DNA from: Lysinibacillus parviboronicapiens
GTDB taxonomy: Bacteria; Bacillota; Bacilli; Bacillales_A; Planococcaceae
Reading direction: 5' to 3'
DNA length: 59,727 bases
NCBI RefSeq assembly: GCF_003049575.1
Contig: NZ_PYWI01000025.1
Coordinates: 1-59,727 of the forward strand
Below, piece after piece: positions 1 to 8,258 of this stretch; the stretch's first letter is position 1; the number at the start of each line of letters is the position of its first letter. A model generated the notes under the pieces. That model made no database searches and was not told the origin of the DNA. It worked only from the letters and a program-made list of their open reading frames with translations. The position numbers were made by a program, and so were the translations under genes.

Positions 1-34
1 CTCGTCGGCAGCGTCAGATGTGTATAAGAGACAG
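1..34 (+). other. Sequencing adapter (Nextera read-1 / transposon end), not genomic
   Basis: Positions 2-34 match the Nextera read-1 adapter, ending in the 19-base Tn5 mosaic end that closes with AAGAGACAG. The reverse complement of the mosaic end closes the other end of the window. This is untrimmed library adapter; genomic sequence starts at about position 35. Confidence 0.97.
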
Positions 35-110
35 TTACTAAAAGGATACTTAGTGTAAATTAATAAATCTAATATATAATTTATATAAATCTATAAATTT
101 TTTTTATATG

Positions 111-117
111 AGGAGGG
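111..117 (+). promoter_or_regulatory. Ribosome binding site that sets a TTG start
   Basis: AGGAGGG lies 5 bases before a TTG codon at 123. The in-frame ATG at 108 would place this ribosome site inside the coding sequence, so the TTG at 123 is preferred. Confidence 0.75.
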
Positions 118-122
118 ATATT

Positions 123-1013
123 TTGAATTTACATGCACTCCGACTATTCACAAAAGTTGCCGAGCTTAAAAGCGTGTCAAAAGCTGCACAAATACTTAGG
201 ATTAGTCAGCCAGCTGTCACAATCCAAATCAGAAATTTAGAAAAAGAAGTAGGTATGATACTGCTTGAATCGAAAGGAAGAGGAATTACCTTAACCCAAA
301 ATGGAGAATTTTTATTTACGCAGGCACAGCGATTATTTGATTTAGAAACAAATATTGAAAGTAAGCTAGAGCAATTAAAATGTATGGGTATTGAGGAATT
401 ACAAATTGCTTCAACACATGTTCCATCCCATTTTTTATTACCTAAATGGTTAGCGACCTATAAGCAGGCAAACCCTGCTACAAATATCCATTTAAAAACC
501 GCCAATTCACAACAAGTTATTGAAGAGTTGCTCCATTATCAAGTGGATATGGCTTTTATCGTTAAAGAAGATGGCCACCATCCGGATATCGATTACAAAT
601 TTCTAATGAATTTAGATTATTGGTTTATCGTGCCTTATGGACATCCATTTGCTAAACAAAAAGTATCATTAGCCGAATTAATGCAGGAGCCATTTGTTTC
701 AAGGGAGGATGGCAGTTCCACGAAAGAATTTTTAAATGCTTTATGTAAAGTTCATAAGACACCTCCACCAAAAGTAGGTCTGCAACTAGATGGCATCAAT
801 GAATCCATTCATGCCATTGCAGCTGGTTATGGCGCAATGCTTGCACCTTCTATAGCCGCCTCAAGTTTTATGGAACGACAACAGATTGCTCGTGTGCATG
901 TAAAAGATTTGAATATTCAACGCCCTATTTATCTATGCACAAGAAAAAATGAACATAATACACCTTCAACTTTCAATACCTTTATTGAATTTATCAATCA
1001 ATCAATTTCATAA
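123..1013 (+). CDS. LysR-family transcriptional regulator
   Basis: A 296-residue LysR-type regulator, normal length for the family. The N-terminal winged helix-turn-helix (about residues 1-60) contains the pattern KSVSKAAQILRISQPAVTIQ, and a substrate-binding-like effector domain follows (about 85-295). The TTG start at 123 is chosen because AGGAGGG sits 5 bases upstream. It is followed in the same direction by guanine deaminase and a nucleobase permease, so it is a plausible regulator of purine salvage; this is inferred from position only. The effector cannot be read from sequence. The gene is close to the artificial contig edge, and its own promoter may be partly lost. Confidence 0.9.
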   Translation: MNLHALRLFTKVAELKSVSKAAQILRISQPAVTIQIRNLEKEVGMILLESKGRGITLTQNGEFLFTQAQRLFDLETNIESKLEQLKCMGIEELQIASTHVPSHFLLPKWLATYKQANPATNIHLKTANSQQVIEELLHYQVDMAFIVKEDGHHPDIDYKFLMNLDYWFIVPYGHPFAKQKVSLAELMQEPFVSREDGSSTKEFLNALCKVHKTPPPKVGLQLDGINESIHAIAAGYGAMLAPSIAASSFMERQQIARVHVKDLNIQRPIYLCTRKNEHNTPSTFNTFIEFINQSIS

Positions 1014-1406
1014 AATATTTTCACACTACATTTGGATTTAATTTTACGATGAATTTGCCACCATGAAAATTTTCGTAACAAAGAAAAATGTAGTTTTTTT
1101 CATGTGTCATCTAGCAGTAATTGAGTGAGAAATTGTCTTTCATTAAATTCCTCTCGCTAGACAGCGGTCTGTCCTATAATATCTCTATTTCTAGATGACC
1201 AAGCGAGTACAAAGGGAAAATTGCTGATATTTTACGAAGTTTTTAGGATGGTGTATATCGTATTTTTGCGCTGTGTAATGGACCTTTCATGTCGCTGACC
1301 AACATATAGCCTCCATATATATATTCGTTTTTTTATAGACTTAGCAGTTAAAATGCCCTATAATAATCCATGAAATTATCAAAATACGAACATTAAGGTG
1401 GATTCC
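1014..1406. other. Intergenic region with nested inverted repeat upstream of guaD
   Basis: No convincing gene. A nested inverted repeat spans 1153-1207: outer arms CTCGCT / AGCGAG and inner arms GGTC / GACC, with TATAAT at 1175-1180 between them. This could be a regulator site with a promoter or a structured leader. It does not match the purine riboswitch core that I know. The rest is AT-rich. Confidence 0.4.
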
Positions 1407-2777
1407 ATGTCTGAATATACGCAAATATTTAAAGGGACTGCTTTTTCAAGTAAGTCATCACAAGAAGTACAAATCTTAAAAGGTTATTTATTCTGTATCA
1501 ACGCTGACGGTATGATCGCAAAAACTGTAGCACCAGACCATACTGATTATCAAAAATTACTACATACATATCAAGGAAAAGAAAACTTTCACCATTTAGC
1601 AGATGGACAATATTTTTTACCTGGCTTTGTCGATCTACATGTCCATGCACCACAATGGGCACAAGCCGGAACTGCATTAGACATTCCACTTTATGACTGG
1701 CTGAACACATACACCTTCCCAATTGAAGCCAAATTCTCTGATTTACAGTTTGCCCAAGAGGTCTATGAAGATTTAGTTAGCACGCTACTTGCAAATGGCA
1801 CAACTACCTCTCTCTATTTTGCGACTGTTCATAAAGAGGCAAGCTTATTGCTAGCGAAAATATGTGCTGAAAAAGGACAACGCGGCCTAGTTGGTAAAGT
1901 CGTGATGGATGACCCTGAACAAAACCCAGCATTTTACCGTGATGCCGATACCCAAACTGCGTTAGCTGATACAGAGGAATTTATCTTAGCTGTGAAAGCA
2001 TTAGCGAAATCGACTAAACAAGGGGTCTATCCGGTAGTCACGCCACGTTTTATACCAAGCTGTACGAATGGCGCTTTGCAAGGTTTAGGAGAATTAGCTG
2101 CTAAGTACGATACGCATATCCAGTCTCATTGCAGTGAAAGTGATTGGGAGCATGGTTACGTACAACAGCGATTCAAGAAAAATGATGCCTTTGCGTTACA
2201 TGATTTCGGTCTGTTAGGCGATAAAGCCGTGATGGCACATTGTAATTTTTTAAACGAGGAAGATGCAAATTTATTTGCTGAGACAGGCACTGCCATTGGC
2301 CATTGTCCAATCTCCAATGCTTATTTTGCCAACAGTGTTATTCCAATTGCGCAGTTCCATTCAAAGGGCGTGGATATCGGTCTAGGATCAGATGTTTCTG
2401 GTGGTTTTTCTCCTAGCCTTTTCGATAATGTAAGACAAGCTGTCATGTCATCTAGAATGCTAGAGGACGGTGTGGATGCCACCCTCCCGGCAGAACAACG
2501 AGGCGTACCAAATGCTCGAATTACTATCAATGAAGCATTTTATTTAGCTACAGCTGGTGGTGGCGAAAGTTTAAGCCTGCCCATTGGACGTTTACAAGAA
2601 AACTTCACATGGGATGTACAAATTATCGATACGAAATTATCATCTGCCAAACTACCAATTTTTAATGATCATGAAGATTTAAGCGATATCTTTCAAAAAA
2701 TCATGTATCTTGTTCGCCCAGAAAACATTCGTGAAGTCTGGGTTCAAGGTAGTAAAGTTCATGAAAGAGCTAAATAA
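1407..2777 (+). CDS. guaD: Guanine deaminase (amidohydrolase superfamily)
   Basis: Predicted to deaminate guanine to xanthine in the cytoplasm. The 456-residue protein has the metal-binding motif PGFVDLHVHAPQW (about residues 73-85) typical of the amidohydrolase-type guanine deaminase. Further metal and catalytic motifs are SHCSESDWEH, MAHCNFL and GLGSDVSGG. The start at ATG 1407 is set by AAGGTGG six bases upstream; the GTG at 1398 lies inside that site. The downstream permease (75-base gap) supports a nucleobase-scavenging unit, probably under the upstream LysR protein. The family is clear; paralogous deaminases with other purine or triazine substrates are the main alternative. Confidence 0.92.
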   Translation: MSEYTQIFKGTAFSSKSSQEVQILKGYLFCINADGMIAKTVAPDHTDYQKLLHTYQGKENFHHLADGQYFLPGFVDLHVHAPQWAQAGTALDIPLYDWLNTYTFPIEAKFSDLQFAQEVYEDLVSTLLANGTTTSLYFATVHKEASLLLAKICAEKGQRGLVGKVVMDDPEQNPAFYRDADTQTALADTEEFILAVKALAKSTKQGVYPVVTPRFIPSCTNGALQGLGELAAKYDTHIQSHCSESDWEHGYVQQRFKKNDAFALHDFGLLGDKAVMAHCNFLNEEDANLFAETGTAIGHCPISNAYFANSVIPIAQFHSKGVDIGLGSDVSGGFSPSLFDNVRQAVMSSRMLEDGVDATLPAEQRGVPNARITINEAFYLATAGGGESLSLPIGRLQENFTWDVQIIDTKLSSAKLPIFNDHEDLSDIFQKIMYLVRPENIREVWVQGSKVHERAK

Positions 2778-2851
2778 ACGATTGACCATGAATTTATATG
2801 GAACAATGAAATCTTTGATTAATAACTTAACATTTCGAGGTGTGCATCTTA

Positions 2852-4204
2852 GTGGAAACGCAAATTAACAAGCAAAGTAACGATAAAAATAATACGCATC
2901 ATTTAACCGTTTTACCCGATGAAAAAGTACCATTTGGTCAATCAGCCCTACTCGGTTTACAACATGTCATGGCTATGGATGTCTATGTCGTACCATTCCT
3001 AATTGCAATGCTAATAGGTCTACAATCAGAGCAATCAACCGCTTTGATTCAGTCAACCTTTATTGCAGCAGGCATTGCGACAATCGTGCAAACTCATTTC
3101 TGCATGAAACTTCCGATAGCACAAGGTCCTTCTTATGTACCTCTAGGTGCCATTGTAGGCATCTACGCCGCTAGCGGGAGTGGGGAACTTGGTTGGAGCT
3201 CAGTATTAGGCGCCAGCTTAATCGGTGCTATTTTAGTAATTATTCTAGGCTATACTGGTGTTTTCAATAAAATTGTGAAGACCTTCATCCCACCAGTTGT
3301 CGGCGGGACAATTATCTTCGTCGTTGGCCTTTCGCTCATGCCCGTTGGTTTAAGTTCTAATATTTATAACGGTGCTGGTGCTACGATTAAACAAAACATC
3401 TACTTAGCGCTTATTTCAGCAACTGTGTTAATTATCTGTGTGATGCTTGGTTCGGTCTTCCGTAAAAAAGGTCGTGTATTCCGTATCACCTCTGTCATTC
3501 TTGCTTTAATCGTAGGCAGTATTTCGGCAAACTTTATGGGCGTTTTAGATTTATCACCTGTTTCACAAGCAAAATGGTTTAGCATGCCACAACTTCCTTT
3601 TGTAGACTTCGGTTTCTCGTTTAATCTTTCTGCAATTATTACAATGGTTATAATTTATATTGTGTTAATGGCTGAAACAACTGGTACTTGGTTTGCAGTG
3701 AGTAATGTCATCGACAAACCATTAACAGATAAACAAATTAACCGTGGCGTTATTGGCGAAGGCATCGGCTGTTTCATCGCTTCGTTATTAGGTTCAACTC
3801 CTGTAACGGGGTACTCAACAAATGCAGGTGTTATTTCTATCACAGGTATTGCCAGCCGCCGTGTCTTTATTGTTGCGGGTGCTTGGTTTATTTTATTCGG
3901 ATTTTCTGGGAAATTAGCTGCTTTAATTTCAGCCATTCCATCAGCAGTAATCGGCGGTGTATTTGTCATCGTTTGCGGCATCATTGCGATCAGTGGTTTA
4001 CAAGTCATGAAAAATGAGAAAATTGGTGAAAAGGAAATGTACGTCATTGCTGTGCCTATGATTTTAACTCTAGCCTTAACATTACTTCCTGATGATTTCT
4101 TATATTCTTTACCAACAACTGTGCAATATTTATTCGGCTCACCAGTGGCAACGGCTGCTATAGTCGCCATATTATTAAATAAAGTATTACCAAGTGTTAA
4201 ATAA
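2852..4204 (+). CDS. NCS2 nucleobase (xanthine / urate / uracil type) permease
   Basis: A polytopic membrane protein of about 450 residues with many hydrophobic segments, belonging to the nucleobase:cation symporter-2 family. Family-like motifs are AQGPSYVPLGAIVGIYAASG near residue 90 and GSTPVTGYSTNAGVISITG near residue 320. GTG at 2852 is the preferred start, with GAGGTG about nine bases upstream; an in-frame GTG at 2840 overlaps that ribosome site. Lying directly after guanine deaminase, it probably imports guanine, xanthine or urate. Exact substrate and coupling ion cannot be decided from sequence. Confidence 0.88.
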   Translation: METQINKQSNDKNNTHHLTVLPDEKVPFGQSALLGLQHVMAMDVYVVPFLIAMLIGLQSEQSTALIQSTFIAAGIATIVQTHFCMKLPIAQGPSYVPLGAIVGIYAASGSGELGWSSVLGASLIGAILVIILGYTGVFNKIVKTFIPPVVGGTIIFVVGLSLMPVGLSSNIYNGAGATIKQNIYLALISATVLIICVMLGSVFRKKGRVFRITSVILALIVGSISANFMGVLDLSPVSQAKWFSMPQLPFVDFGFSFNLSAIITMVIIYIVLMAETTGTWFAVSNVIDKPLTDKQINRGVIGEGIGCFIASLLGSTPVTGYSTNAGVISITGIASRRVFIVAGAWFILFGFSGKLAALISAIPSAVIGGVFVIVCGIIAISGLQVMKNEKIGEKEMYVIAVPMILTLALTLLPDDFLYSLPTTVQYLFGSPVATAAIVAILLNKVLPSVK

Positions 4205-4233
4205 TACAAAATATTTAATACGATAAAAAGAAC

Positions 4234-4279
4234 GTATAAAACCTCTGCTTACAATAAAATTTTGCAGTGGTTTTATACT
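4234..4279 (+). terminator. Hairpin after the permease, possible terminator
   Basis: Arms GTATAAAACCTCTGC and GCAGTGGTTTTATAC pair with one mismatch. There is no strong T-run, so it is a weak intrinsic terminator or a transcript-stabilising hairpin. Confidence 0.5.
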
Positions 4280-4397
4280 GTAGCTATCAATTTTTTATTA
4301 CATGAACAACTTGCAAGTCAGGAAAATGCTTCTTTCTTTCCACGGACGAGCCATCTAGCCTCCCCCTCAGAGCTTTCTTCCATTTTCTTTTTTTATA

Positions 4398-4425
4398 TTT
4401 ACAAATCTAGAAAATTAGATATAAT
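4398..4425 (+). promoter_or_regulatory. Promoter with embedded operator for the ArsR-type regulator
   Basis: TTTACA (4398-4403) and TATAAT (4420-4425) are 16 bases apart. An inverted repeat ATCTA-N6-TAGAT (4405-4420) fills the spacer. The same motif with the same spacing recurs at 5233-5248 before the MFS gene, which suggests one repressor for both. Predicted transcription start falls at about 4432, on the ATG itself. Confidence 0.7.
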
Positions 4426-4431
4426 ATGCAC

Positions 4432-4743
4432 ATGGAACCTTTATTGATTTATAAAGCATTGTCAAACGAAACTCGAAGTCAAATCATGTCATGGTTAAAA
4501 AATCCTAGTGAATACTTCGATGAAAAACCGTATTTAGAACAAAACCTCAATTTTAAAATTGGTGTATGCGTAGGCGATATTCAAGCGAAAGCAGGACTTG
4601 CCCAGTCTGTTATTTCCGGTTATTTGTTGACGATGCAAAAAGCTGGTTTATTGGAATCTGAACGAATTGGTAAGTGGACGTACTATCGTCGAAATGAAAA
4701 GACCATACAAGAATTTTCTGAGTACATCAAAAAGAAACTATAA
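4432..4743 (+). CDS. ArsR-type winged-helix transcriptional regulator
   Basis: A 103-residue protein with an ArsR-like winged helix: YKALSNETRSQIMSWL at the N-terminus, a recognition-helix region around GLAQSVISGYLLTMQKAGL, and a wing near RIGKWTYYRRNE. It has one Cys (IGVCVGD) and no obvious paired metal-binding cysteines, so metal sensing is not supported. There is no ribosome site, and the -10 box ends six bases before the ATG at 4432. The transcript is therefore probably leaderless. The embedded ATCTA-N6-TAGAT dyad suggests autorepression, and the same dyad before the MFS gene suggests co-regulation of an exporter. An ATG at 4426 is the alternative start. Confidence 0.82.
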   Translation: MEPLLIYKALSNETRSQIMSWLKNPSEYFDEKPYLEQNLNFKIGVCVGDIQAKAGLAQSVISGYLLTMQKAGLLESERIGKWTYYRRNEKTIQEFSEYIKKKL

Positions 4744-5200
4744 AGTGAAACTTCACTCAGGGGGATTTTCTTCATCCCCACTGAGTGTTAGTTGAACCAA
4801 TCGGGCTTTTATGGTCAGTTTATCGCCCCACCGAGCTGATCGTTGTCATCTTTCAACTTGAAATGGACGTCTTACTGACCATTAATGCGGGATAAAGTGA
4901 AACTTCACTCAGGGGGGGGTTTTCTTCATCCCCACTGAGTGTTAGTTGAACCAATCGGGCTTTTATGGTCAGTTTATCGCCCCACCGAGCTGACTCGTTG
5001 TCATCTTTCAACTTGAAATGGACGTCTTACTGACCATTAATGCGGGATAAAGTGAAACTTCACTCAGAGGGGTTTTCTTCATCCCCACTGAGTGTTAGTT
5101 GAACCAATCGGGCTTTTATGGTCAGTTTATCGCCCCACCGAGCTGATCGTTGTCATCTTTCTACTTGAAATGGACGTCTTACTGACCATTAATGCGGGAT
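4742..5200 (+). repeat. Three tandem copies of a ~152-bp structured intergenic repeat
   Basis: Copies lie at 4742-4893, 4894-5048 and 5049-5200 and differ by only a few bases, mostly in a G-run. Each begins with a hairpin (ACTCAGGGGG / CCCCACTGAGT) and contains an inverted pair ATGGTCAGT / ACTGACCAT, ending in GCGGGAT. Diverged single copies appear at about 27420-27650 and 34510-34680. No ORF is conserved in it. It is a non-coding repeat family, perhaps transcribed as a structured RNA between the regulator and exporter genes. Confidence 0.85.
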
Positions 5201-5228
5201 AAAAGGAAGGGAGGCTTTTTTTGTTTTA

Positions 5229-5252
5229 ACATATCTATAATTATAGATATGT
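5229..5252 (+). promoter_or_regulatory. Perfect 24-bp palindrome, operator of the MFS gene
   Basis: ACATATCTATAA followed by its exact reverse complement. It contains ATCTA-N6-TAGAT at 5233-5248, the same half-sites and spacing as the operator at 4405-4420. It lies 25 bases before the MFS start codon. Confidence 0.75.
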
Positions 5253-5277
5253 ATATATGATTGGAGGAAAATTTAAC

Positions 5278-6435
5278 ATGAAAAAAATTAACCCGTTACT
5301 TATCAGTATTCTAGCGCTAGGCGTATTCGGCATTATTACCACAGAAATGGGTATTATAGGTGTTCTACCACAGGTTACTGAAAAATTTAATATAACAACT
5401 TCACAGGCCGGATTGCTAGTAAGTATATTTTCTTTAGTCGTCGCCATTTCAGGTCCATTCCTGACATTGCTCGCTTCTGGTATTAACCGTAAAGTCATTC
5501 TATTAACGGCTGTTCTTATTTTTGGGATTTCAAATATTGTTTATGCCTATACAACTAAGTTTGACGTAATGTTAGTTTTCCGTATCATCCCTGCTATTTT
5601 TCATCCTGTCTTTTTTTCAGTTGCCCTCGTGACAGCGGCTAAACTTGTCTCTCCGGAAAAGAGTAGCAAGGCAGTAACGAAAGTTTTCTCCGGTATAACA
5701 GTAGGATTTGCTTTTGGCGTCCCAGTGACTTCGTATCTGGCTGAAAAGATTTCATTAGAAGCAGGTTTTCTGTTTGGAGCTGTTGTTAGTGCAATAGCCT
5801 TTTTAGGCATACTCGCTTGGCTGCCCTCTTTGCCTGTTACTGAAAAATTATCTTATGGTAAACAGCTTGGAATATTACGTAAACCACAGTTGTGGCTAAA
5901 TATCCTGACCGTTATTTTTATTTTTGCGGCAATGTTTTCTGTGTACAGTTATTTTGCTGAATATCTAAGTCAAGTGACTAATATGAATGGGTCATGGATT
6001 AGTGTCATGTTGATGGCTTTTGGTACAATCATGATTTTCGGAAACTTTTTATTTGGAGGTTTGTTACACAAAAGTGTAACAAAGACCGTTATCATGTTTC
6101 CTCTACTATTTGCACTCGTGTACTTATTTATTTATTATCTGGGTTCGTATTTCATCCCGATGATTGTTATCGTATTTATTTGGGGTGCTGTGCATTCTGG
6201 GGGACTTATTGTCAGTCAGGTATGGTTAACAACTGAGGCAAGTGAAGCACCAGAATTCGGAAATAGCTTGTTTGTGTCATTTTCCAATCTTGGTATTGCC
6301 ATTGGAGCCGCTGTCAGTGGTTGGTTTATCTCTTATTTTGGCATACATAATTTAATTTGGATTGGGATTATATTTTCACTGCTTGCCTTCTTACTAATCA
6401 TAGTAAAAATCCAAATTTTCAAACCAAATGTGTAA
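5278..6435 (+). CDS. MFS efflux transporter (AraJ/PbuE-like, DHA1 type)
   Basis: A 385-residue, about 12-segment major facilitator. The first helix carries TTEMGIIGVLPQV, typical of the drug:H+ antiporter-1 / AraJ group that includes the purine and arabinose exporters of Bacillus and E. coli. ATG 5278 is chosen because GGAGG sits at 5263-5267; the upstream ATG at 5257 precedes that site. A palindrome that matches the ArsR gene's operator precedes it, so export is probably induced when the ArsR-type repressor binds its ligand. Substrate is unknown. Three tandem repeats separate the two genes, but the direction is shared. Confidence 0.88.
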   Translation: MKKINPLLISILALGVFGIITTEMGIIGVLPQVTEKFNITTSQAGLLVSIFSLVVAISGPFLTLLASGINRKVILLTAVLIFGISNIVYAYTTKFDVMLVFRIIPAIFHPVFFSVALVTAAKLVSPEKSSKAVTKVFSGITVGFAFGVPVTSYLAEKISLEAGFLFGAVVSAIAFLGILAWLPSLPVTEKLSYGKQLGILRKPQLWLNILTVIFIFAAMFSVYSYFAEYLSQVTNMNGSWISVMLMAFGTIMIFGNFLFGGLLHKSVTKTVIMFPLLFALVYLFIYYLGSYFIPMIVIVFIWGAVHSGGLIVSQVWLTTEASEAPEFGNSLFVSFSNLGIAIGAAVSGWFISYFGIHNLIWIGIIFSLLAFLLIIVKIQIFKPNV

Positions 6436-6563
6436 AGAATCAATATGCATTAAGCTAACAAAAATCGTTAGGTAGATAAATATAGACAAGAATAGAAAAA
6501 GCACTCTCGTTTATAAACAATCGAAAGGTTCCCTGGTGAATAATTTACATTATTCCAAAATAA

Positions 6564-6591
6564 AAACTGGTTAGACATTCTAACCAGTTTT
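6564..6591. terminator. Bidirectional intrinsic terminator
   Basis: A 12-bp perfect stem (AAACTGGTTAGA / TCTAACCAGTTT) with a 3-base loop and T/A runs on both sides. It separates the convergent MFS and HxlR genes. Confidence 0.85.
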
Positions 6592-6598
6592 ATTCGTA

Positions 6599-6937
6599 TT
6601 ATTTCTTCGTTATCTGTTCAAAATCACATAAATCAATCCATTTTTGAATGGACTGAATAACTTCTTGGAACGCTAAGCCATTGGGTGTCAGCTCATATTC
6701 TACTTTTTTTATGGAGGAATCAATGAATTTTTTATTGATGAGTCCAGCATCTACAAGCTCATTTAAACGCTCTGTTAACAAACGATCGGAAATTCCAGGG
6801 ATAGCAGCATGAATTTCATAATACCTTTTCGGCCCTGCTAACAAGGTATAAATAATCATACCCACCCAACGTTTCCCTATAAATTCAATCGCCTGATGAT
6901 AGCTACTACAAATATGTGAACAATTCGGTTGAGTCAT
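6599..6937 (-). CDS. HxlR-family transcriptional regulator
   Basis: A 112-residue HxlR winged-helix protein. Family features are Cys near the N-terminus (PNCSHICSSY), FIGKRWVGMIIYTLLAGPKRYYEI and ISDRLLTERLNELVDAGLI. HxlR members often sense electrophiles or redox state through the N-terminal Cys. It is divergent from a nitroreductase with TTAC/GTAA dyads in the shared intergenic region, so it most likely controls that enzyme and itself. A GGGAGG ribosome site precedes the ATG. A second HxlR / oxidoreductase pair lies at 53.3-54.4 kb. Confidence 0.9.
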   Translation of the reverse strand: MTQPNCSHICSSYHQAIEFIGKRWVGMIIYTLLAGPKRYYEIHAAIPGISDRLLTERLNELVDAGLINKKFIDSSIKKVEYELTPNGLAFQEVIQSIQKWIDLCDFEQITKK

Positions 6938-6997
6938 ATCATAACCTCCCGCCTGAGAATTTATTTTCTTCTATTGTAACATAAAATTATTTTTTAT

Positions 6998-7055
6998 TTG
7001 ACGTATAAACTTACTAATGGTAAGATTTAAAACATCAACTTACAATTAGTAAGTT
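6998..7055 (+). promoter_or_regulatory. Nitroreductase promoter with two HxlR-type dyads
   Basis: TTGACG (6998-7003) and TAAGAT (7021-7026) are spaced 17 bases. The dyad CTTAC-N5-GTAAG (7010-7024) overlaps the spacer and -10. A longer dyad AACTTAC-N5-GTAAGTT lies at 7037-7055. Two sites of the same type fit cooperative repression by the divergent HxlR protein. Confidence 0.7.
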
Positions 7056-7069
7056 TTAAGGAGGAAATT

Positions 7070-7702
7070 ATGTCAACAACTCATACACAATCTCAACTAT
7101 ATACAATTATGCAAGAAAGAAAGTCTGTTCGTGTATACGATCCTACATTCAAAATCCCTCAAGTGGAGCTTGAAGAAATCCTAAAAGAAGCCACAACTGC
7201 ACCTTCTTCTAGCAATCTTCAAGCATGGAGATTTCTTGTCATTCAAGATGATGCAACGAAAACAGAGCTTCGTGCCATTGCTAACAATCAAGCACAAGTT
7301 GAAACTTCATCTGCAATAATTGCAGTTCTAGGTAATGCAGAAATGTATAAACAAGTTGAGCAAATTTATACGCAAAATGTGGCGGAAGGGCATATGGATG
7401 AAGCGCAAAAGAATTTGATGATTCAAAATACACTTTCTACGTATCCAGCAGCTCCATTAGAGGTTAGAAAAAACATTGCAACATTTGATGCAGGTTTAAT
7501 TTCCATGCAACTCATGCTGATTGCCAAAGAAAAAGGTTATGATACAGTGACAATGGGTGGATTTGATAAAGTGAAATTTGCTGAAAGATTCGAATTACCA
7601 GACCATCTCTTCCCTGTTGTCTTAATCGCTATCGGTAAAGCTGCAGCACCAGCATATGGCTCATCACGTTTGCCATTAGAAAATATTGCTCGTTTTATCT
7701 AA
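7070..7702 (+). CDS. NAD(P)H-dependent nitroreductase family protein
   Basis: A 210-residue FMN-dependent nitroreductase-fold protein. Visible signatures are MQERKSVRVYDP at the N-terminus, TTAPSSSNLQAWRFLVI (FMN phosphate and isoalloxazine contacts) and MGGFDKVKFAERFELPDH near the C-terminus. Such enzymes reduce nitroaromatics, quinones or similar electrophiles in the cytoplasm. GGAGGAAATT precedes the ATG. It is probably induced by the substrate through the divergent HxlR regulator. The physiological substrate cannot be told from sequence. Confidence 0.9.
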   Translation: MSTTHTQSQLYTIMQERKSVRVYDPTFKIPQVELEEILKEATTAPSSSNLQAWRFLVIQDDATKTELRAIANNQAQVETSSAIIAVLGNAEMYKQVEQIYTQNVAEGHMDEAQKNLMIQNTLSTYPAAPLEVRKNIATFDAGLISMQLMLIAKEKGYDTVTMGGFDKVKFAERFELPDHLFPVVLIAIGKAAAPAYGSSRLPLENIARFI

Positions 7703-8258
7703 ATTTGTGTAGACAAAAGGTATTCTGAATGATTACATTCAAGAATACCTTTTGAAATTTTAACAGAAATATTAGTTACACATATACCCTGGATTTTTCC
7801 ATATTTAATTAGCTCTGTATGGACAATTTTTTAAACCCTCATAAAATTGCCTTTCTTTCGTATCCGCAAAATACATGTTTAATATTTTTATAATTCTTAT
7901 TTAAACAGACACTAGCTGATTGGGGCGCAAGCGACGAGTGTCGCTGACAGCATTCGCCTTTCGCTACAAAACAAAGCTTCCTGGGGAATAGCAGACGCTG
8001 AAGATCACGCATGAGGAGTCTGAAGCCATACCCGCGAAAAGCATCCGCCATAGCGGAAATCAACGGTTTATACAGCTATTTCCATTATAAAAGACAAAAG
8101 ACTATCACCAAACGCAAGCTTTTGAATTTTTCTACAAACTGAACTAAGTTTGTATTTTTTTCACACGTTCCTTATCAAATAAAATAATGTATTTTTCCGA
8201 AATTTCTGTTTTGTTTTATAATTCTTTGTTATACTTGAGCAAAAAGGTAGGGATTTAG
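7703..8258. repeat. Intergenic region with a decayed GC-rich repeat (about 7908-8070)
   Basis: No supported gene. The segment around 7908-8070 shares blocks with the repeats at 19962-20216 and 29635-29936: a CACTAGCTGATTGG start, a CCTGGGGAA block, and a closing CATCCGCCATAGCGGAAATC hairpin. It lacks the GAGGCTGGGACA ends, so it appears to be a diverged or partial copy. The small minus-strand ORF in it looks like a shadow. Confidence 0.55.
7715..7754 (+). terminator. Intrinsic terminator of the nitroreductase gene
   Basis: AAAAGGTATTCT pairs with AGAATACCTTTT around an inner GAATG / CATTC stem. It lies 12 bases after the stop codon. Confidence 0.8.

Noticed and set aside
1243..1305. 20-codon minus-strand ORF with GGAGG before ATG
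   Set aside because: It is very short, opposite in direction to guaD, and could easily be chance.
1014..1406. Purine riboswitch before guaD
   Set aside because: The conserved core around GTTTCTACC and CCGTAAA is absent.
4262..4447. 61-aa ORF before the ArsR-type gene
   Set aside because: No ribosome site; it overlaps a hairpin and the regulator promoter.
7839..8063. 74-aa minus-strand ORF
   Set aside because: It lies in the decayed GC-rich repeat; no ribosome site or family.
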